Shown here: positions 25,647-35,159 of the stretch, piece after piece | How positions within the stretch are numbered: the stretch's first letter is position 1 | Layout: each line of letters begins with the position of its first letter | From: Hyphomonas atlantica corrig. | Lineage (GTDB): Bacteria; Pseudomonadota; Alphaproteobacteria; Caulobacterales; Hyphomonadaceae | DNA length: 64,000 nt | Direction: 5' to 3' | Assembly: GCF_000682715.1 (NCBI RefSeq) | Contig: NZ_AWFH01000045.1 | Span: 62,001 to 126,000, forward strand | Position numbers and translations under genes: made by a program | The notes under the pieces: generated by a model | What the model saw: the letters and a program-made list of their open reading frames with translations, nothing else | Told to the model about the DNA's origin: nothing | The model's database searches: none

Positions 25647-26726
25647 TTATCCTTTCAGGAACGCCAGGGCATCGGTCTCTTCCATGGGGCGTGCAAACGC
25701 GAATCCTTGTGCATAATCGAAGCCGAGACTCCGCAGGCGGGTAGCGTCTTCCTTGTTTTCAACCCCCTCAGCCGTCGTTGTCATGCCCAAGCGTTCGGCA
25801 AGCAGGGTGAGTGTGCCAAGTATTGTATCTGTACGGTATTGCCCCAGACGGCGGGTAAGACCATGGTCGACCTTCAAACTGTCCGCAGGAAAGTCTGCAA
25901 GCCAGGCAAAAGAGGAATGCCCGGTGCCGAAATCATCGAGCACCAGACCTGCACCGACAGCTTTCAGCGCCAACACTGCTGCAAGCGCATGGCTCTCATC
26001 CCGCAAGGCCGCCTGCTCCGTCAGTTCGATCCTCAACGATCTCTCCGGCAGGTCGTACCCGTTCATCAATGCTTCGACCAAAGCAGGCAGAGCACTCCGA
26101 GACAGGTCCCTCGCGGTCAAATTCACATGCATGAACAGATCTGATCGTCCGGATTGCGCCCGCATCTTGGCCAGCGTTTCCGCTGACCTGATCAGCATGT
26201 TTGAAGCGAGCGCTTCGTCTTCATACCGGTTCGGCGGGTTCTTTGCGTCGCCACCATCCCAGCGCGCCAGTGCCTCAAACCCAGCTATGTGCCCGTTTCC
26301 CAGAGAGATGATCGGTTGGAATACGGGGTACAAATCTGGACCAGGCTGAAGGTCTGAGGGATCAAATTCCGAAAATTCGCTATCAGCCAACAACATGCCC
26401 AGCGCTTCGTCTTGACCGACAAATGCGCCCACCAGATGAATATCGTCGCCCTCTGACAAACGCAGGCTGCATCGCACCGGCCCTTCGGGAACCTTGAATG
26501 CTTCTGCAAGCCGGCCTCGGCTAAGCCCTTCAAACAACTGCTCAATCGCGTTGAGCGACCATTGGCCAGCCAGAACCGACAATTCGGTTCCCTTCGGCGC
26601 TTCAATCAGAAGCTGCCTGGTTTCGGCATTCCAGTGCCAACTGCCTTGGGCTTGCGTCGCTTGGTCAGATCTCATCTCGATCAGCCTAGTGTTGAACGTC
26701 TCGCCTGACGAGGGCGAAAAGGACAT
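25647..26726 (-). CDS. EAL-domain cyclic-di-GMP phosphodiesterase
   Basis: A protein of about 359 residues. The first 130 or so residues are an unassigned domain (RQLLIEAPKGTELSVLAGQW, FEGLSRGRLAEAF), possibly a divergent PAS-like fold. The EAL domain follows with the catalytic set in place: EALARWDG, MHVNLTARDL, IELTEQAAL, VLDDFGTGHSSF, LKVDHGL and TAEGVEN. It should therefore hydrolyse c-di-GMP. No membrane helix is seen, so it is cytosolic. The start is uncertain: ATG at 26726 (inside the GNAT gene) or 26675. It overlaps the GNAT gene and may be co-translated with it. Confidence 0.87.
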   Translation of the reverse strand: MSFSPSSGETFNTRLIEMRSDQATQAQGSWHWNAETRQLLIEAPKGTELSVLAGQWSLNAIEQLFEGLSRGRLAEAFKVPEGPVRCSLRLSEGDDIHLVGAFVGQDEALGMLLADSEFSEFDPSDLQPGPDLYPVFQPIISLGNGHIAGFEALARWDGGDAKNPPNRYEDEALASNMLIRSAETLAKMRAQSGRSDLFMHVNLTARDLSRSALPALVEALMNGYDLPERSLRIELTEQAALRDESHALAAVLALKAVGAGLVLDDFGTGHSSFAWLADFPADSLKVDHGLTRRLGQYRTDTILGTLTLLAERLGMTTTAEGVENKEDATRLRSLGFDYAQGFAFARPMEETDALAFLKG

Positions 26727-27255
26727 GATCGCGTCTGACACCCGCAATCTCAAGGTATTTCTCTGCATGTCCCTCTTCCCGAAAGCCGTTTGATTCCAAG
26801 ACTTTCCGGGAACGCAGGTTTGATGCCAGTATTCCTGCCTCAATGCGATGAAGGTGCAGATTGTTGAACGCCCAGTCGCAAACTGCCCGCACGCCTTCCT
26901 GCATCAGGCCCTGCCCCTGAAAGTTGATGCCCAGCCAGTATCCCAGACTGGCACTATCGGCGGGCCAACCGCGGACATTGGTGAGGGATACACCGCCAAC
27001 AAGTTCGTTGTCTTCCAGCCTGCGGATAAGAAATACGTAGGCTCGGCCAGACTGCCAGCCTGATTTCCACGCCTGAAGCCGCCTGGACCAGTCGGCACGG
27101 GAGTTGGCGTCTTCAGGCCAACTTGGCTCCCAGGGCTGCAAATGCTTCCGACTACGCTTGCGCAGATGGGACCAATCCTTGAAGTCCCGCTTCCTCGGCG
27201 GCTCGATAACCAGCCGATCCGAGACAATAACGGTTTCCTTCCGGCTGATCGCCAT
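26686..27255 (-). CDS. GNAT acetyltransferase, RimJ/RimL type
   Basis: A 189-residue N-acetyltransferase. It begins RLVIEPPRKRDFKDWSHLRK as in RimJ/RimL proteins, has the core strand ELVGGVSLTNVRG, the acetyl-CoA loop LGINFQGQGLMQEGV, and the C-terminal HRIEAGILASNLRSRKVLES motif. The likely target is a protein N-terminus such as a ribosomal protein, or a small amine; this cannot be decided. It lies 3 bases after thrC in the same direction. Confidence 0.9.
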   Translation of the reverse strand: MAISRKETVIVSDRLVIEPPRKRDFKDWSHLRKRSRKHLQPWEPSWPEDANSRADWSRRLQAWKSGWQSGRAYVFLIRRLEDNELVGGVSLTNVRGWPADSASLGYWLGINFQGQGLMQEGVRAVCDWAFNNLHLHRIEAGILASNLRSRKVLESNGFREEGHAEKYLEIAGVRRDHVLFALVRRDVQH

Positions 27256-27258
27256 TGC

Positions 27259-28638
27259 TTAGCGGGCCAACTGCTCGACTCGGGCGCGCACCGCGGCCAG
27301 CGTCGGTTCCACGCGTTCGAATACTTCTTCATTCTCGGTAACGCCGGTGGCGAAATCCGGAAGCCCCGCCTCGCGCCCAGTTGCCTGCTTCACGGTCTCA
27401 GGGAATTTCGCGGGTGATGCTGTCGCCAGAACGACCGTCGCGACATCCGCTTTTGGTGACAGCCGCGCCACACGCGTTCCAACCGCTGTGTGAGGGCAGA
27501 TCAGCCAACCTGTCTCGGATTCGAACTGCTTCATTTCTTCCAGAGTGTCTGCATTGCTGACACTTTGAACGCGAATACCGGAACAGCTCATACGCCCCTT
27601 CGCTGTTTCAGGAAGATCCGCCTCACCTGCCTGTTTGAACCGTTCGTAAACACCGCGCACAGCGTCACTGTCGCGTCCGGACAGTTCGAACAGGATGCGT
27701 TCGAAGTTTGAAGGAATGGAGATGTCCATGGCCGGGCTTGGAGTTTCGACAGTTTGCGCCTTCGTCATCTTGCCGGCCTCGAACAGGCGCAACAACGCGT
27801 CGTTCTCATTCACCGCGCAGACAATATCCAGACCGCCCGGCAACATTCCGCAACGTGCGGCGACATATCCGGCAAGCGCATCGCCCATATTGCCACTCGG
27901 CACGATGAAACGAATTTGCTGCCCCGCCAGCGCAGCTTGTGAGGTTGCGTAGTAGACTGTCTGCGCGGCAATACGGGCCCAGTTGATGGAATTCACGCCG
28001 GACAGGCTTACCCGATCTGCAAAGTCACGGTCTGCAAAGAGCGATTTCACAATGGTCTGGCATTCGTCGAAATCAGTTTCGAGTGCCAGATTGAGCACAT
28101 TGTCTGCGCCTGTTGTCGTCATGAAAAGGCGTTGGATGGGAGAAACGCGTTCAAACGGGTGAAGGATTACGAGGTCGGCATGCTTTGCCCCGGCAAACGC
28201 CGCCGCAGCAGCTCCGCCTGTGTCGCCTGACGTTGCACACATGATCGTCATGCGCTGGCCTGTCTTGCCGAGTACGAGGTCGTAGAGCTGACCAATCAAC
28301 TGCATCGCCACATCCTTGAACGCCAAGGTCGGACCATGGTGAAGTTCAAGCAGCCAGTTTGCTGGGCCGGATTGGGTCAAAGGTGTCACGGATTGATGCG
28401 CGAAGCTGGAATAGGCCCGCTCGCAAAGTCCGAGCACCTCGTCCCATGTCAGCGCGTCTCCAGCGAAGGCCGAGATCACACGGGCGGCCACGTGCGCATA
28501 AGGTTCGCCCGGTTTCGCGGGGTCGATCTGTGGGTAAGCCTCGGGAATATACAGGCCGCCATCGGGCGCAAGTCCTGCGAGGCAAGCGCCAAGAAAATCG
28601 ACAGGCTCAGACTGTCCCCGAGTGGAAATATACTTCAT
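27259..28638 (-). CDS. thrC: Threonine synthase
   Basis: PLP enzyme making threonine from O-phosphohomoserine. The 459-residue protein is of the longer, proteobacterial type, beginning MKYISTRGQSEPVDFLGACL; the PLP lysine is K108 in GPTLAFKDVAMQL, and MCATSGDTGGAAAAAF is the phosphate-binding loop. The ATG at 28638 overlaps the surf1 stop as ATGA; longer in-frame starts inside surf1 are rejected. In many relatives an M16 peptidase gene follows thrC, but here the GNAT gene comes directly. Confidence 0.96.
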   Translation of the reverse strand: MKYISTRGQSEPVDFLGACLAGLAPDGGLYIPEAYPQIDPAKPGEPYAHVAARVISAFAGDALTWDEVLGLCERAYSSFAHQSVTPLTQSGPANWLLELHHGPTLAFKDVAMQLIGQLYDLVLGKTGQRMTIMCATSGDTGGAAAAAFAGAKHADLVILHPFERVSPIQRLFMTTTGADNVLNLALETDFDECQTIVKSLFADRDFADRVSLSGVNSINWARIAAQTVYYATSQAALAGQQIRFIVPSGNMGDALAGYVAARCGMLPGGLDIVCAVNENDALLRLFEAGKMTKAQTVETPSPAMDISIPSNFERILFELSGRDSDAVRGVYERFKQAGEADLPETAKGRMSCSGIRVQSVSNADTLEEMKQFESETGWLICPHTAVGTRVARLSPKADVATVVLATASPAKFPETVKQATGREAGLPDFATGVTENEEVFERVEPTLAAVRARVEQLAR

Positions 28639-29327
28639 TCCGCGTCCCTTCCGCGAAACCGCAAGCGGCCTTTTTGATAGTGAAAGGCGAGATACACACC
28701 CAGAAGCGCCAAGGCGAGCCCCCACCACGTAATTGCGTAACCAAAATGCCGTTGAGGCGGCAGGTCATCATCCATGCGAAGGCGCGCAAACGGATTGCGA
28801 CCAGCCATTGCACGGCCATTCTCAACCAAGCGAAGCGTTTGCGGCTCAAATGCCTCAGGCGACACACGGTCCGCCATCGTGCTTGGAAGAATATTCGAGA
28901 GATCTTTGATACTGTAGGCGTAAAATACGCCAGCTGCAGGCTTGTCCGGGCTGGCAAAGACATTCCGGTTGCCGGGCGTCTTGTAGATCCCCTGCGCGGT
29001 GAAGTTCAGGTTTGCACCGCAATCTGGCCCCTGACACGGAACTGGGGGCTCTACCTGGTAAAGCAATTCAATCGTGGTGAAGACCACATTGTCGCCCGCA
29101 TCGACGGCGACGACGCGCCGCCATGAAGCCGCGCCATCCGCATAGGCGTAGACCATCGCTTCACTGCCCGGCACAACCCGACCCGACAGGGTTTGCCAGT
29201 TCGGCTCGGTCTCATCGAGTGCCATCTTTTCGCTGAACCGCCCGTACTGCCAATTCCCCAGCATCACCAGAATGATCAGCGACGCGATGGTGAACAAGGT
29301 GAGAATGGGAAATGGGCGAAAGGTCAT
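28635..29327 (-). CDS. SURF1 family cytochrome oxidase assembly protein
   Basis: A 230-residue SURF1 protein, which helps insert heme a into subunit I of aa3-type oxidase. It has two membrane helices, near residues 5-22 and 198-216, enclosing a periplasmic domain; the family motif GNWQYGRFSEKMALDE follows the first helix, and RHFGYAITWWGLALALLGVY forms the last. It lies downstream of coxC but beyond a strong terminator, so it may use read-through or its own promoter. It is translationally coupled to thrC. Confidence 0.93.
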   Translation of the reverse strand: MTFRPFPILTLFTIASLIILVMLGNWQYGRFSEKMALDETEPNWQTLSGRVVPGSEAMVYAYADGAASWRRVVAVDAGDNVVFTTIELLYQVEPPVPCQGPDCGANLNFTAQGIYKTPGNRNVFASPDKPAAGVFYAYSIKDLSNILPSTMADRVSPEAFEPQTLRLVENGRAMAGRNPFARLRMDDDLPPQRHFGYAITWWGLALALLGVYLAFHYQKGRLRFRGRDAE

Positions 29328-29347
29328 GAGGCCTCAAAGTGTACCTG

Positions 29348-29383
29348 AAAAAAGGCCCGCCAGGCATGTGCGCCGGCGGGCCT
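29348..29383 (-). terminator. Rho-independent terminator after coxC
   Basis: AGGCCCGCC (29353-29361) and GGCGGGCCT (29375-29383) form a perfect 9-base stem; on the minus strand six T residues follow. It separates the oxidase genes from surf1-thrC. Confidence 0.85.
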
Positions 29384-29413
29384 GTCGATTGTTCAGTCTA
29401 TGCCAGCGGCAGT

Positions 29414-30286
29414 CTACCCGCCGTAAACGAGGTGTGGCACCACGTAAACGAACGCAAACAGGAAGAGCCAGACGACGTCAACGAAGTGCCAGTACCAGGC
29501 AGCAAATTCGAAGCCGAGATGCTTCTCAGCGCTCATGCCGCCCATCAGAAGGCGGATCAGGCAGATCGCCAGGAAGATCGTACCGATTACGACGTGCGCA
29601 CCGTGGAAGCCGGTCGCCATGAAGAAGGCGGAACCATACAGCGTCCCATCGAATGTGAACTGGGCGTGGCTATATTCGTAAGCCTGCAACAGCGTGAACA
29701 CGAAGCCGAGGATAACCGTAAGGATCAGGCCGTTGCGTGCGCCGGCACGGTCGCCATGCTGAAGGGCGTGGTGAGCCCAGGTTACAGTTGTACCGGACAG
29801 CAGAAGGATCAACGTGTTGATCAGTGGCAAATGGAAAGGATCGAACGTCTCAACACCGACAGGAGGCCAATCGTTGAAGCGAGCGAGACCATCTGCGTAG
29901 AGTGCGTTCGTGGAATCCCAGGTTTCGCCGACGCGTGCGCTTTCGAAAATTGCGAACTCAAAGAAGCTCCAGAACCATCCCGCGAAGAACATGACTTCTG
30001 ACGCGATGAACAGGATCATGCCATAGCGAAGACCGATCTGAACAACAGGCGTGTGGTCACCGACATTGCCTTCCTTGATGACTTCGCGCCACCAGCCGAA
30101 CATCACCCACATGACCATGGCCAGCCCCAGTGCAAGCAGCCACCAGGTACCTGCTTCGAGGCCAAACAGGCCTTTCATGTAGGTCACGCCGCCCAGGGCA
30201 GTGACAACAACCGCAATCGACCCCAGCAGCGGCCAGGGTGACGGGTTTACGAGATGGAAATCGTGTTTGACTTCGTCGTGAGCCAT
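29414..30286 (-). CDS. ctaE: Cytochrome c oxidase subunit III
   Basis: Integral subunit of the aa3-type cytochrome c oxidase in the inner membrane. The 290 residues form seven membrane helices; family signatures are [16 protein letters not shown] at the N-terminus, [20 protein letters not shown] with the conserved glutamate, and the C-terminal [20 protein letters not shown]. It is the last oxidase gene before a terminator. The DUF983 gene often found next to it in relatives is missing here. Confidence 0.97.
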   Translation of the reverse strand: MAHDEVKHDFHLVNPSPWPLLGSIAVVVTALGGVTYMKGLFGLEAGTWWLLALGLAMVMWVMFGWWREVIKEGNVGDHTPVVQIGLRYGMILFIASEVMFFAGWFWSFFEFAIFESARVGETWDSTNALYADGLARFNDWPPVGVETFDPFHLPLINTLILLLSGTTVTWAHHALQHGDRAGARNGLILTVILGFVFTLLQAYEYSHAQFTFDGTLYGSAFFMATGFHGAHVVIGTIFLAICLIRLLMGGMSAEKHLGFEFAAWYWHFVDVVWLFLFAFVYVVPHLVYGG

Positions 30287-30363
30287 GGCCCTTTTGACCC
30301 CTCTAAAAAATCACATGAATCAGAGCGCTGTTTAGACCGCTCCGGCTTGTATTTGCAACTGTA

Positions 30364-30942
30364 TCAGCCGGCATTGGCTGAATTCGCCGCACCCTTTTGT
30401 GCGGCTTTTTCCTCGCCTGAATAGCTTGAACTGTCAAAGAACGTGTAGCTGAGCGTAATCGTCTCCAGCGATTTCGCTACACGATCCTCGAGCATGTCCG
30501 CCGATACGAAATAGACAATGGGGAGCTTCTTCGTTTCTCCCGGCGCGATAACCCGCTCCTCGAAGCAGAAACACTCCAGCTTGTTGAAATAGAGCCCTGC
30601 ATAATGCGGCGTCACATTGTAACTCGCAATGACGCGCACTTCCCGATCGGTCGGGTTTGTGACTTCGTAAAACGCCAGTCCGTGTTGGCCAAGCTTCAAC
30701 TCTTGCTCGGTCTGAAGCGGGCGAAACAGCAGAGGCACGTCAGCAACATTTGCATCGAACCGAACGTCAATTGTCTGATCGACAACCATCTCCGGCGCCG
30801 CAGTCGCAATGCGGGTTGTTCCCCCAAAGCCCGTGACCTTGCAAAAGGTGTCGTAGAGTGGGTCCGCAGCGAAGCCCAGTCCCAGCATACCGCTGAAAAC
30901 TCCCAGGGAAATCAACGCAACTTTTGTGTTCGACAGCCTCAT
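30364..30942 (-). CDS. ctaG: Cytochrome c oxidase assembly protein CtaG (Cox11)
   Basis: Delivers copper to CuB of subunit I. The 192-residue protein has one N-terminal membrane helix (about residues 8-26) and a periplasmic immunoglobulin-like domain with the copper-binding ECFCFEE motif, followed by APGETKKLPIVYFV. Typical Cox11 segments DPLYDTFCKVTGFGGTT are present. The ATG overlaps the stop of the preceding small gene by 4 bases. Part of the coxB-coxA-ctaB-ctaG-coxC operon. Confidence 0.96.
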   Translation of the reverse strand: MRLSNTKVALISLGVFSGMLGLGFAADPLYDTFCKVTGFGGTTRIATAAPEMVVDQTIDVRFDANVADVPLLFRPLQTEQELKLGQHGLAFYEVTNPTDREVRVIASYNVTPHYAGLYFNKLECFCFEERVIAPGETKKLPIVYFVSADMLEDRVAKSLETITLSYTFFDSSSYSGEEKAAQKGAANSANAG

Positions 30943-31253
30943 GAAGGGTCTTCCTCACTCGGTGTTTCATCTGCTGGGGTCAAGTTTGGCGGCGGCGCAG
31001 CCTGTTCCGGGGTCATGCCGGTAGGCAATTCCTGCACACGTTCGCCACGGTCATCCATATTGTAATAGAAGCCGCTCTCGCTCAGGTCGGAAGACGAGAG
31101 ACGAATGAAGGTAATCACGCCAACGAGGATGACGAACACGGCAAGCGCGATGCCGAGCCAGCGATTGCGGCTGTTTCGAGCGCGAAGCTCTTCCTGACTC
31201 ACCGCAGGCGCATCTGCAAACTGGCCCTGATACTTGTCTTGCTCATTTGTCAT
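30939..31253 (-). CDS. Small membrane protein of the cox operon (CoxF-like position)
   Basis: A 104-residue protein with a charged cytosolic N-terminal half, one membrane helix (WLGIALAVFVILVGVITFI, about residues 31-50), then a short periplasmic tail rich in Pro, Glu and Asp. It occupies the place between ctaB and ctaG where alphaproteobacterial cox operons often carry a small poorly conserved protein. No catalytic motif is seen. The genes overlap or nearly touch on both sides, so it is surely co-expressed with the oxidase, but its role is not established. Confidence 0.8.
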   Translation of the reverse strand: MTNEQDKYQGQFADAPAVSQEELRARNSRNRWLGIALAVFVILVGVITFIRLSSSDLSESGFYYNMDDRGERVQELPTGMTPEQAAPPPNLTPADETPSEEDPS

Positions 31254-31255
31254 CT

Positions 31256-32209
31256 TCAGACGCCTCCAATCACGAAATGAAGGCCTGCCGCGTGCTCAAG
31301 AATGAGAGCAGCGAAAACCAGGAACAGATAGAGGATGGAGAAAAAGAACATTCCTCGTGCAAGCTTCATATCTGCTCCGCTAGCTTCGGCATCGCCAGCG
31401 TTCGACCGCCAGACGCGAACAGCATAGCCAAGGAATACAAGCCCGAGCGCCAACGCTGTCGCGCCATATATCCAGCCGCCCAAACCAGTGAGCACAGGCA
31501 ACAAGGCCAATGGGACCAGCAGGATTGTGTAGAACAGGATCTGGTTACGCGTCACCTTCGCCCCGTGTGTTACCGGCAGCATGGGCACGCCTGCCTTCTC
31601 ATATTCGCCATGCGCCAAGAGGCTAAGCGCCCAGAAATGTGGTGGGGTCCAGAAGAAGATGATGGCGAAAAGAATCCACGCATCAACCGGCGTGTTGCCC
31701 GTTACAGCGGCCCAACCGATCACCGGCGGGAACGCCCCTGCGCCGCCACCGATCACGATGTTCTGCGGCGTCGAGCGCTTCAGCCACATCGTATAGATCA
31801 CGCCATAATAGAAAATCGAAAACGCAAGTAGCGCGGCAGCGAGCCAATTCGACGCCAGCCACATCAGCATGACAGATACACCGCTCATGATGAGGCCCAT
31901 CGCGAGAGCCTCCTCTTTCGGCACGGCGCCGGAAGGAATTGGGCGCGTGGAAGTCCGGCTCATGATCTGGTCGATGTCTGCGTCATACCACATATTGATC
32001 GCGCCGGCCGCGCCCGAACCGAGCGCGATGGCCAACGTGGCAATGGCCGCCATGATCGGGTTGATCGAGACACCAGTCACGCCGACAGCCGCCACGAGAC
32101 CCGCGATGGCTGTGAATACAACCAGCATCATGATGCGCGGCTTAAGAAGCTGCACATAGTCGCCCGCTGTCGCGTAACGTTTCTCTGATGTCGCACTCAT
32201 GTCGGTCAT
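31256..32209 (-). CDS. ctaB: Protoheme IX farnesyltransferase (heme O synthase)
   Basis: Makes heme O from heme B and farnesyl diphosphate, the first step to the heme A of the oxidase. The 317-residue membrane protein is a UbiA-superfamily enzyme with the first Asp-rich motif NMWYDADIDQIMSRTSTRP and about eight or nine helices. The ATG at 32209 is used; a second ATG three codons later is possible. It sits between coxA and the small cox gene. Heme A synthase (ctaA) is not in this window. Confidence 0.96.
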   Translation of the reverse strand: MTDMSATSEKRYATAGDYVQLLKPRIMMLVVFTAIAGLVAAVGVTGVSINPIMAAIATLAIALGSGAAGAINMWYDADIDQIMSRTSTRPIPSGAVPKEEALAMGLIMSGVSVMLMWLASNWLAAALLAFSIFYYGVIYTMWLKRSTPQNIVIGGGAGAFPPVIGWAAVTGNTPVDAWILFAIIFFWTPPHFWALSLLAHGEYEKAGVPMLPVTHGAKVTRNQILFYTILLVPLALLPVLTGLGGWIYGATALALGLVFLGYAVRVWRSNAGDAEASGADMKLARGMFFFSILYLFLVFAALILEHAAGLHFVIGGV

Positions 32210-32310
32210 TGTCTCGATCTGGTCCTCTTAAGCGAAACGGCCCAAGCGCATGTCGCGCCGGGCCGCCTCGGTTTCAGACTGTCTGGAAGGCCGAGCCCTT
32301 CCCTTGCCTG

Positions 32311-33975
32311 TTAGTGGCCGCCTTTGTTGGTAACGTGCGGCAGTTCGTTGAACTGGTGGAATGGTGGTGGCGATGGAAGCGTCCATTCCAGCGTCGTCGC
32401 ACCTTCGCCCCACGGATTGGCTGCACCCTTGCGGCGGCGGATCATAGCTTCGACCAGACCAATGAAGAAGACGGTCGTGGCAACCAGCGTGATCGCGTAG
32501 CCGATGGATGACCACATATGCCAGGTGGCGAAGCCATCTGCGTAGTCAATGTAGCGACGCGGCATGCCTTGCAGGCCCAGGAAGTGCTGAGGGAAGAACA
32601 GGACGTTCGACCCGATGAACATCAGCCAGAAATGAAGACCACCGATGAAGCCGTTGTACTTGATGCCGAACATCTTCTCGAACCAGTAGTACCAGCCGGC
32701 GAAGAGGCCAAACACAGCACCGAGCGACAGCACATAGTGGAAGTGCGCCACAACATAGTATGTGTCGTGCAGGGCGTGGTCGATACCGGCGTTCGCCAGA
32801 ACGACACCCGTCACACCGCCAACGGTGAACAGGAAGATGAAACCAATCGCCCAGAGCATCGGAACCTTGAATTCAATCGAGCCGCCCCACATGGTCGCGA
32901 TCCAGGAGAAGATCTTGATGCCGGTCGGCACCGCGATCACCATCGTCGCCGCGACGAAGTAAGCCTTCAGGTCAACATCCATACCGACCGTGTACATGTG
33001 GTGAGCCCACACAACGAAGCCGATGACACCGATGGAGACCATGGCGTAGGCCATTCCAAGGTAGCCGAAAATCGGCTTTTTCGAGAAGGTCGACACGATG
33101 TGACTGATGATGCCGAATGCCGGCAGGATCATGATGTACACTTCAGGGTGACCGAAGAACCAGAACAGGTGCTGGAACATGATCGGGTCGCCACCGCCAC
33201 CCGGCACGAAGAATTGCGAGCCGAAGTTACGGTCAGTCAGCAGCATGGTCAGCGCAGCAGCCAGAACCGGCAGCGAGAGCAGCAACAGGACAGCCGTGAT
33301 CAGAACGCCCCATGCGAACAGCGGCATCTTGTGCAGCGTCATGCCTGGAGCGCGCATGTTCAGAATGGTCACGATGAAGTTGATGGCACCCAGAATGGAC
33401 GCGATACCAGCTGTGTGCAGCGACAGGATGAGAACGTCCATCGCGGGGCCAGCGTGCCCGGTTGTCGAAGAAAGCGGCGGGTAGAGAACCCAACCACCGC
33501 CGAAGCCATTACCCGGCCCGCCTGGCACAACCATGGAAATACAAGCCAGAACAAACGCTGCGACGGTGAGCCAGAGCGAAATATTGTTCATGCGCGGGAA
33601 GGCCATGTCCGGCGCGCCGATCATGAGCGGCACAAACCAGTTGCCGAAACCGCCGATCAGCGCTGGCATGACCATGAAGAAGATCATGATCAGGCCGTGA
33701 TAGGTAATCACGGTATTGTAGAAATGCTTGGCGTTCTGGATTGCAACATCGCCTTCACCGGCGACAAATTGCGTCAGGACGCTAACGCCCGGCTCAGCGA
33801 GCTCCCAGCGGATCAAGCCGGAAAGCGTGTACCCGATAATACCGGCAATCAGGGCGAAGATCAGGTACAGCGTACCGATGTCTTTGTGGTTCGTCGAAAA
33901 CAGCCAGCGCGTGAAAAAGCCCGGCTTGTGATCGTGCGCGTCATGATGGTCGATGGCGACTTCATCCATTGGCAT
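32311..33975 (-). CDS. ctaD: Cytochrome c oxidase subunit I
   Basis: Catalytic subunit with heme a, heme a3 and CuB. The 554 residues contain the 12-helix core with [19 protein letters not shown] (CuB and K/D-channel region), [14 protein letters not shown] with the CuB histidine pair, and [13 protein letters not shown] carrying the a3 and a ligands. The N-terminus has a short His/Asp-rich stretch (HHDAHDHK). It follows coxB by 20 bases. A long frame on the opposite strand here is a shadow of this gene. Confidence 0.98.
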   Translation of the reverse strand: MPMDEVAIDHHDAHDHKPGFFTRWLFSTNHKDIGTLYLIFALIAGIIGYTLSGLIRWELAEPGVSVLTQFVAGEGDVAIQNAKHFYNTVITYHGLIMIFFMVMPALIGGFGNWFVPLMIGAPDMAFPRMNNISLWLTVAAFVLACISMVVPGGPGNGFGGGWVLYPPLSSTTGHAGPAMDVLILSLHTAGIASILGAINFIVTILNMRAPGMTLHKMPLFAWGVLITAVLLLLSLPVLAAALTMLLTDRNFGSQFFVPGGGGDPIMFQHLFWFFGHPEVYIMILPAFGIISHIVSTFSKKPIFGYLGMAYAMVSIGVIGFVVWAHHMYTVGMDVDLKAYFVAATMVIAVPTGIKIFSWIATMWGGSIEFKVPMLWAIGFIFLFTVGGVTGVVLANAGIDHALHDTYYVVAHFHYVLSLGAVFGLFAGWYYWFEKMFGIKYNGFIGGLHFWLMFIGSNVLFFPQHFLGLQGMPRRYIDYADGFATWHMWSSIGYAITLVATTVFFIGLVEAMIRRRKGAANPWGEGATTLEWTLPSPPPFHQFNELPHVTNKGGH

Positions 33976-33995
33976 GGCGATTCACTCTCTCTTGT

Positions 33996-34994
33996 CTATT
34001 GCTGGGCGGCGAACTGGGTCGCCTGCTCGTTGGATGCAAACACATCTACAGAAGCATAGGCCGCCTCGTAGTCTCCGGCGAGCATTTGCTCAGCCCATGC
34101 GTCAAACTGTTCCTGGCTGACCACGCGAACCTCGATCGGCATGTAGGCGTGGTTGACGCCACACAGCTCAGAACACTGGCCGTAATAAATGCCCGGCTGC
34201 TCCACCAGGAACCAACCCTCATTCAGGCGTCCCGGCACAGCATCGGTTTTGACGCCGAAAGCTGGAACGGTCCACGAATGGATCACGTCAGCGGCTGCCG
34301 TGTAGTAACGGATGTAACGGTTTTGAGGGACAACCATGGGATAGTCGACGGCGAGGTTACGCGGCTTGGACGCATAATCAGAACGACCGGTTGCATCCGC
34401 ATAATTGGCACCATCCGTCGAAACACCGACGTGCACCGGGTTCGAAACGAATTCGAGGGGGTAGCCTGAATCGTCCACCAGATCTGGATAGGTGTAGGTC
34501 CAGTTCCACTGGTTGCCCTGCGCCTTGACGTTCACAAACCCCTTTTCAGCAGCTTCCGGGAAGTAATCCTTCGTGAAGCGCTCATGCTGGCTGTCTTTTC
34601 CATCCGCCAACAGCTTCTCAGACTTGTCAGTAATTTGCTGCAGGTTTGGAACAACGTCCTGATAGTAGAGGTTCGGGAAGGACTGGCTGGCAATTGCCAC
34701 CAGGATCAGCGCCGGAACGACGGTCCAGATAACTTCGATCAGCGTGTTATGGCTGAACTTCTTGGGCACCGGATTGGCCTTGCGATTGTGGCGAACAATG
34801 ATCCACAGCAGCAGCCCGAGGACGAGCAGCGTGATCAACACAATGATCACGAGCACGAAGTCATGGAAGGTGTGAATGCGCTCCGCAATGCGGGTCGCGG
34901 CCGGCTGGAAGCCCAGCGCACCGTCGGTCGGTTCGAAAGCCAGTGCTGGTCCGGCCATAATGGCGGCGCACATGGCGGCAATAAGGTGTCGCAC
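33996..34994 (-). CDS. ctaC: Cytochrome c oxidase subunit II
   Basis: Receives electrons from cytochrome c at the CuA centre. The 332-residue precursor has a signal peptide ending near MAGPALA, two membrane helices (VLVIIVLITLLVLGLLLWII and IEVIWTVVPALILVAIAS), and a cupredoxin domain with the CuA motif YGQCSELCGVNHAYMPIEV. Upstream is HSWTVPAFGVKTDA with another CuA ligand. It is the first gene of the oxidase operon. Confidence 0.98.
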   Translation of the reverse strand: MRHLIAAMCAAIMAGPALAFEPTDGALGFQPAATRIAERIHTFHDFVLVIIVLITLLVLGLLLWIIVRHNRKANPVPKKFSHNTLIEVIWTVVPALILVAIASQSFPNLYYQDVVPNLQQITDKSEKLLADGKDSQHERFTKDYFPEAAEKGFVNVKAQGNQWNWTYTYPDLVDDSGYPLEFVSNPVHVGVSTDGANYADATGRSDYASKPRNLAVDYPMVVPQNRYIRYYTAAADVIHSWTVPAFGVKTDAVPGRLNEGWFLVEQPGIYYGQCSELCGVNHAYMPIEVRVVSQEQFDAWAEQMLAGDYEAAYASVDVFASNEQATQFAAQQ

Positions 34995-35159
34995 GAAGTT
35001 ATCCTCGTCTCATTGGAATCTCTGCTCCTCTATCTACAATACGTACTAGCCGCAACCTACCACTTTACGCGCTCAATATTGTCGCAGGTTGTCGCCGCCA
35101 GACGGCATCTGTGGTACTTTTGGCCACACGCCCGGACATTGAAGAGAAAGGTCGACCAG

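Noticed and set aside
32238-32265. CGGCCC/GGGCCG hairpin between coxA and ctaB
   Set aside because: The stem is only six bases, the loop is long and the T-run is short; it lies inside an operon that should be read through.
32518-34059. 513-codon open frame on the plus strand opposite cytochrome oxidase subunit I
   Set aside because: It is rich in Gln, Asp, His and Arg with no domain, and is a shadow of codon bias in the real coxA gene.
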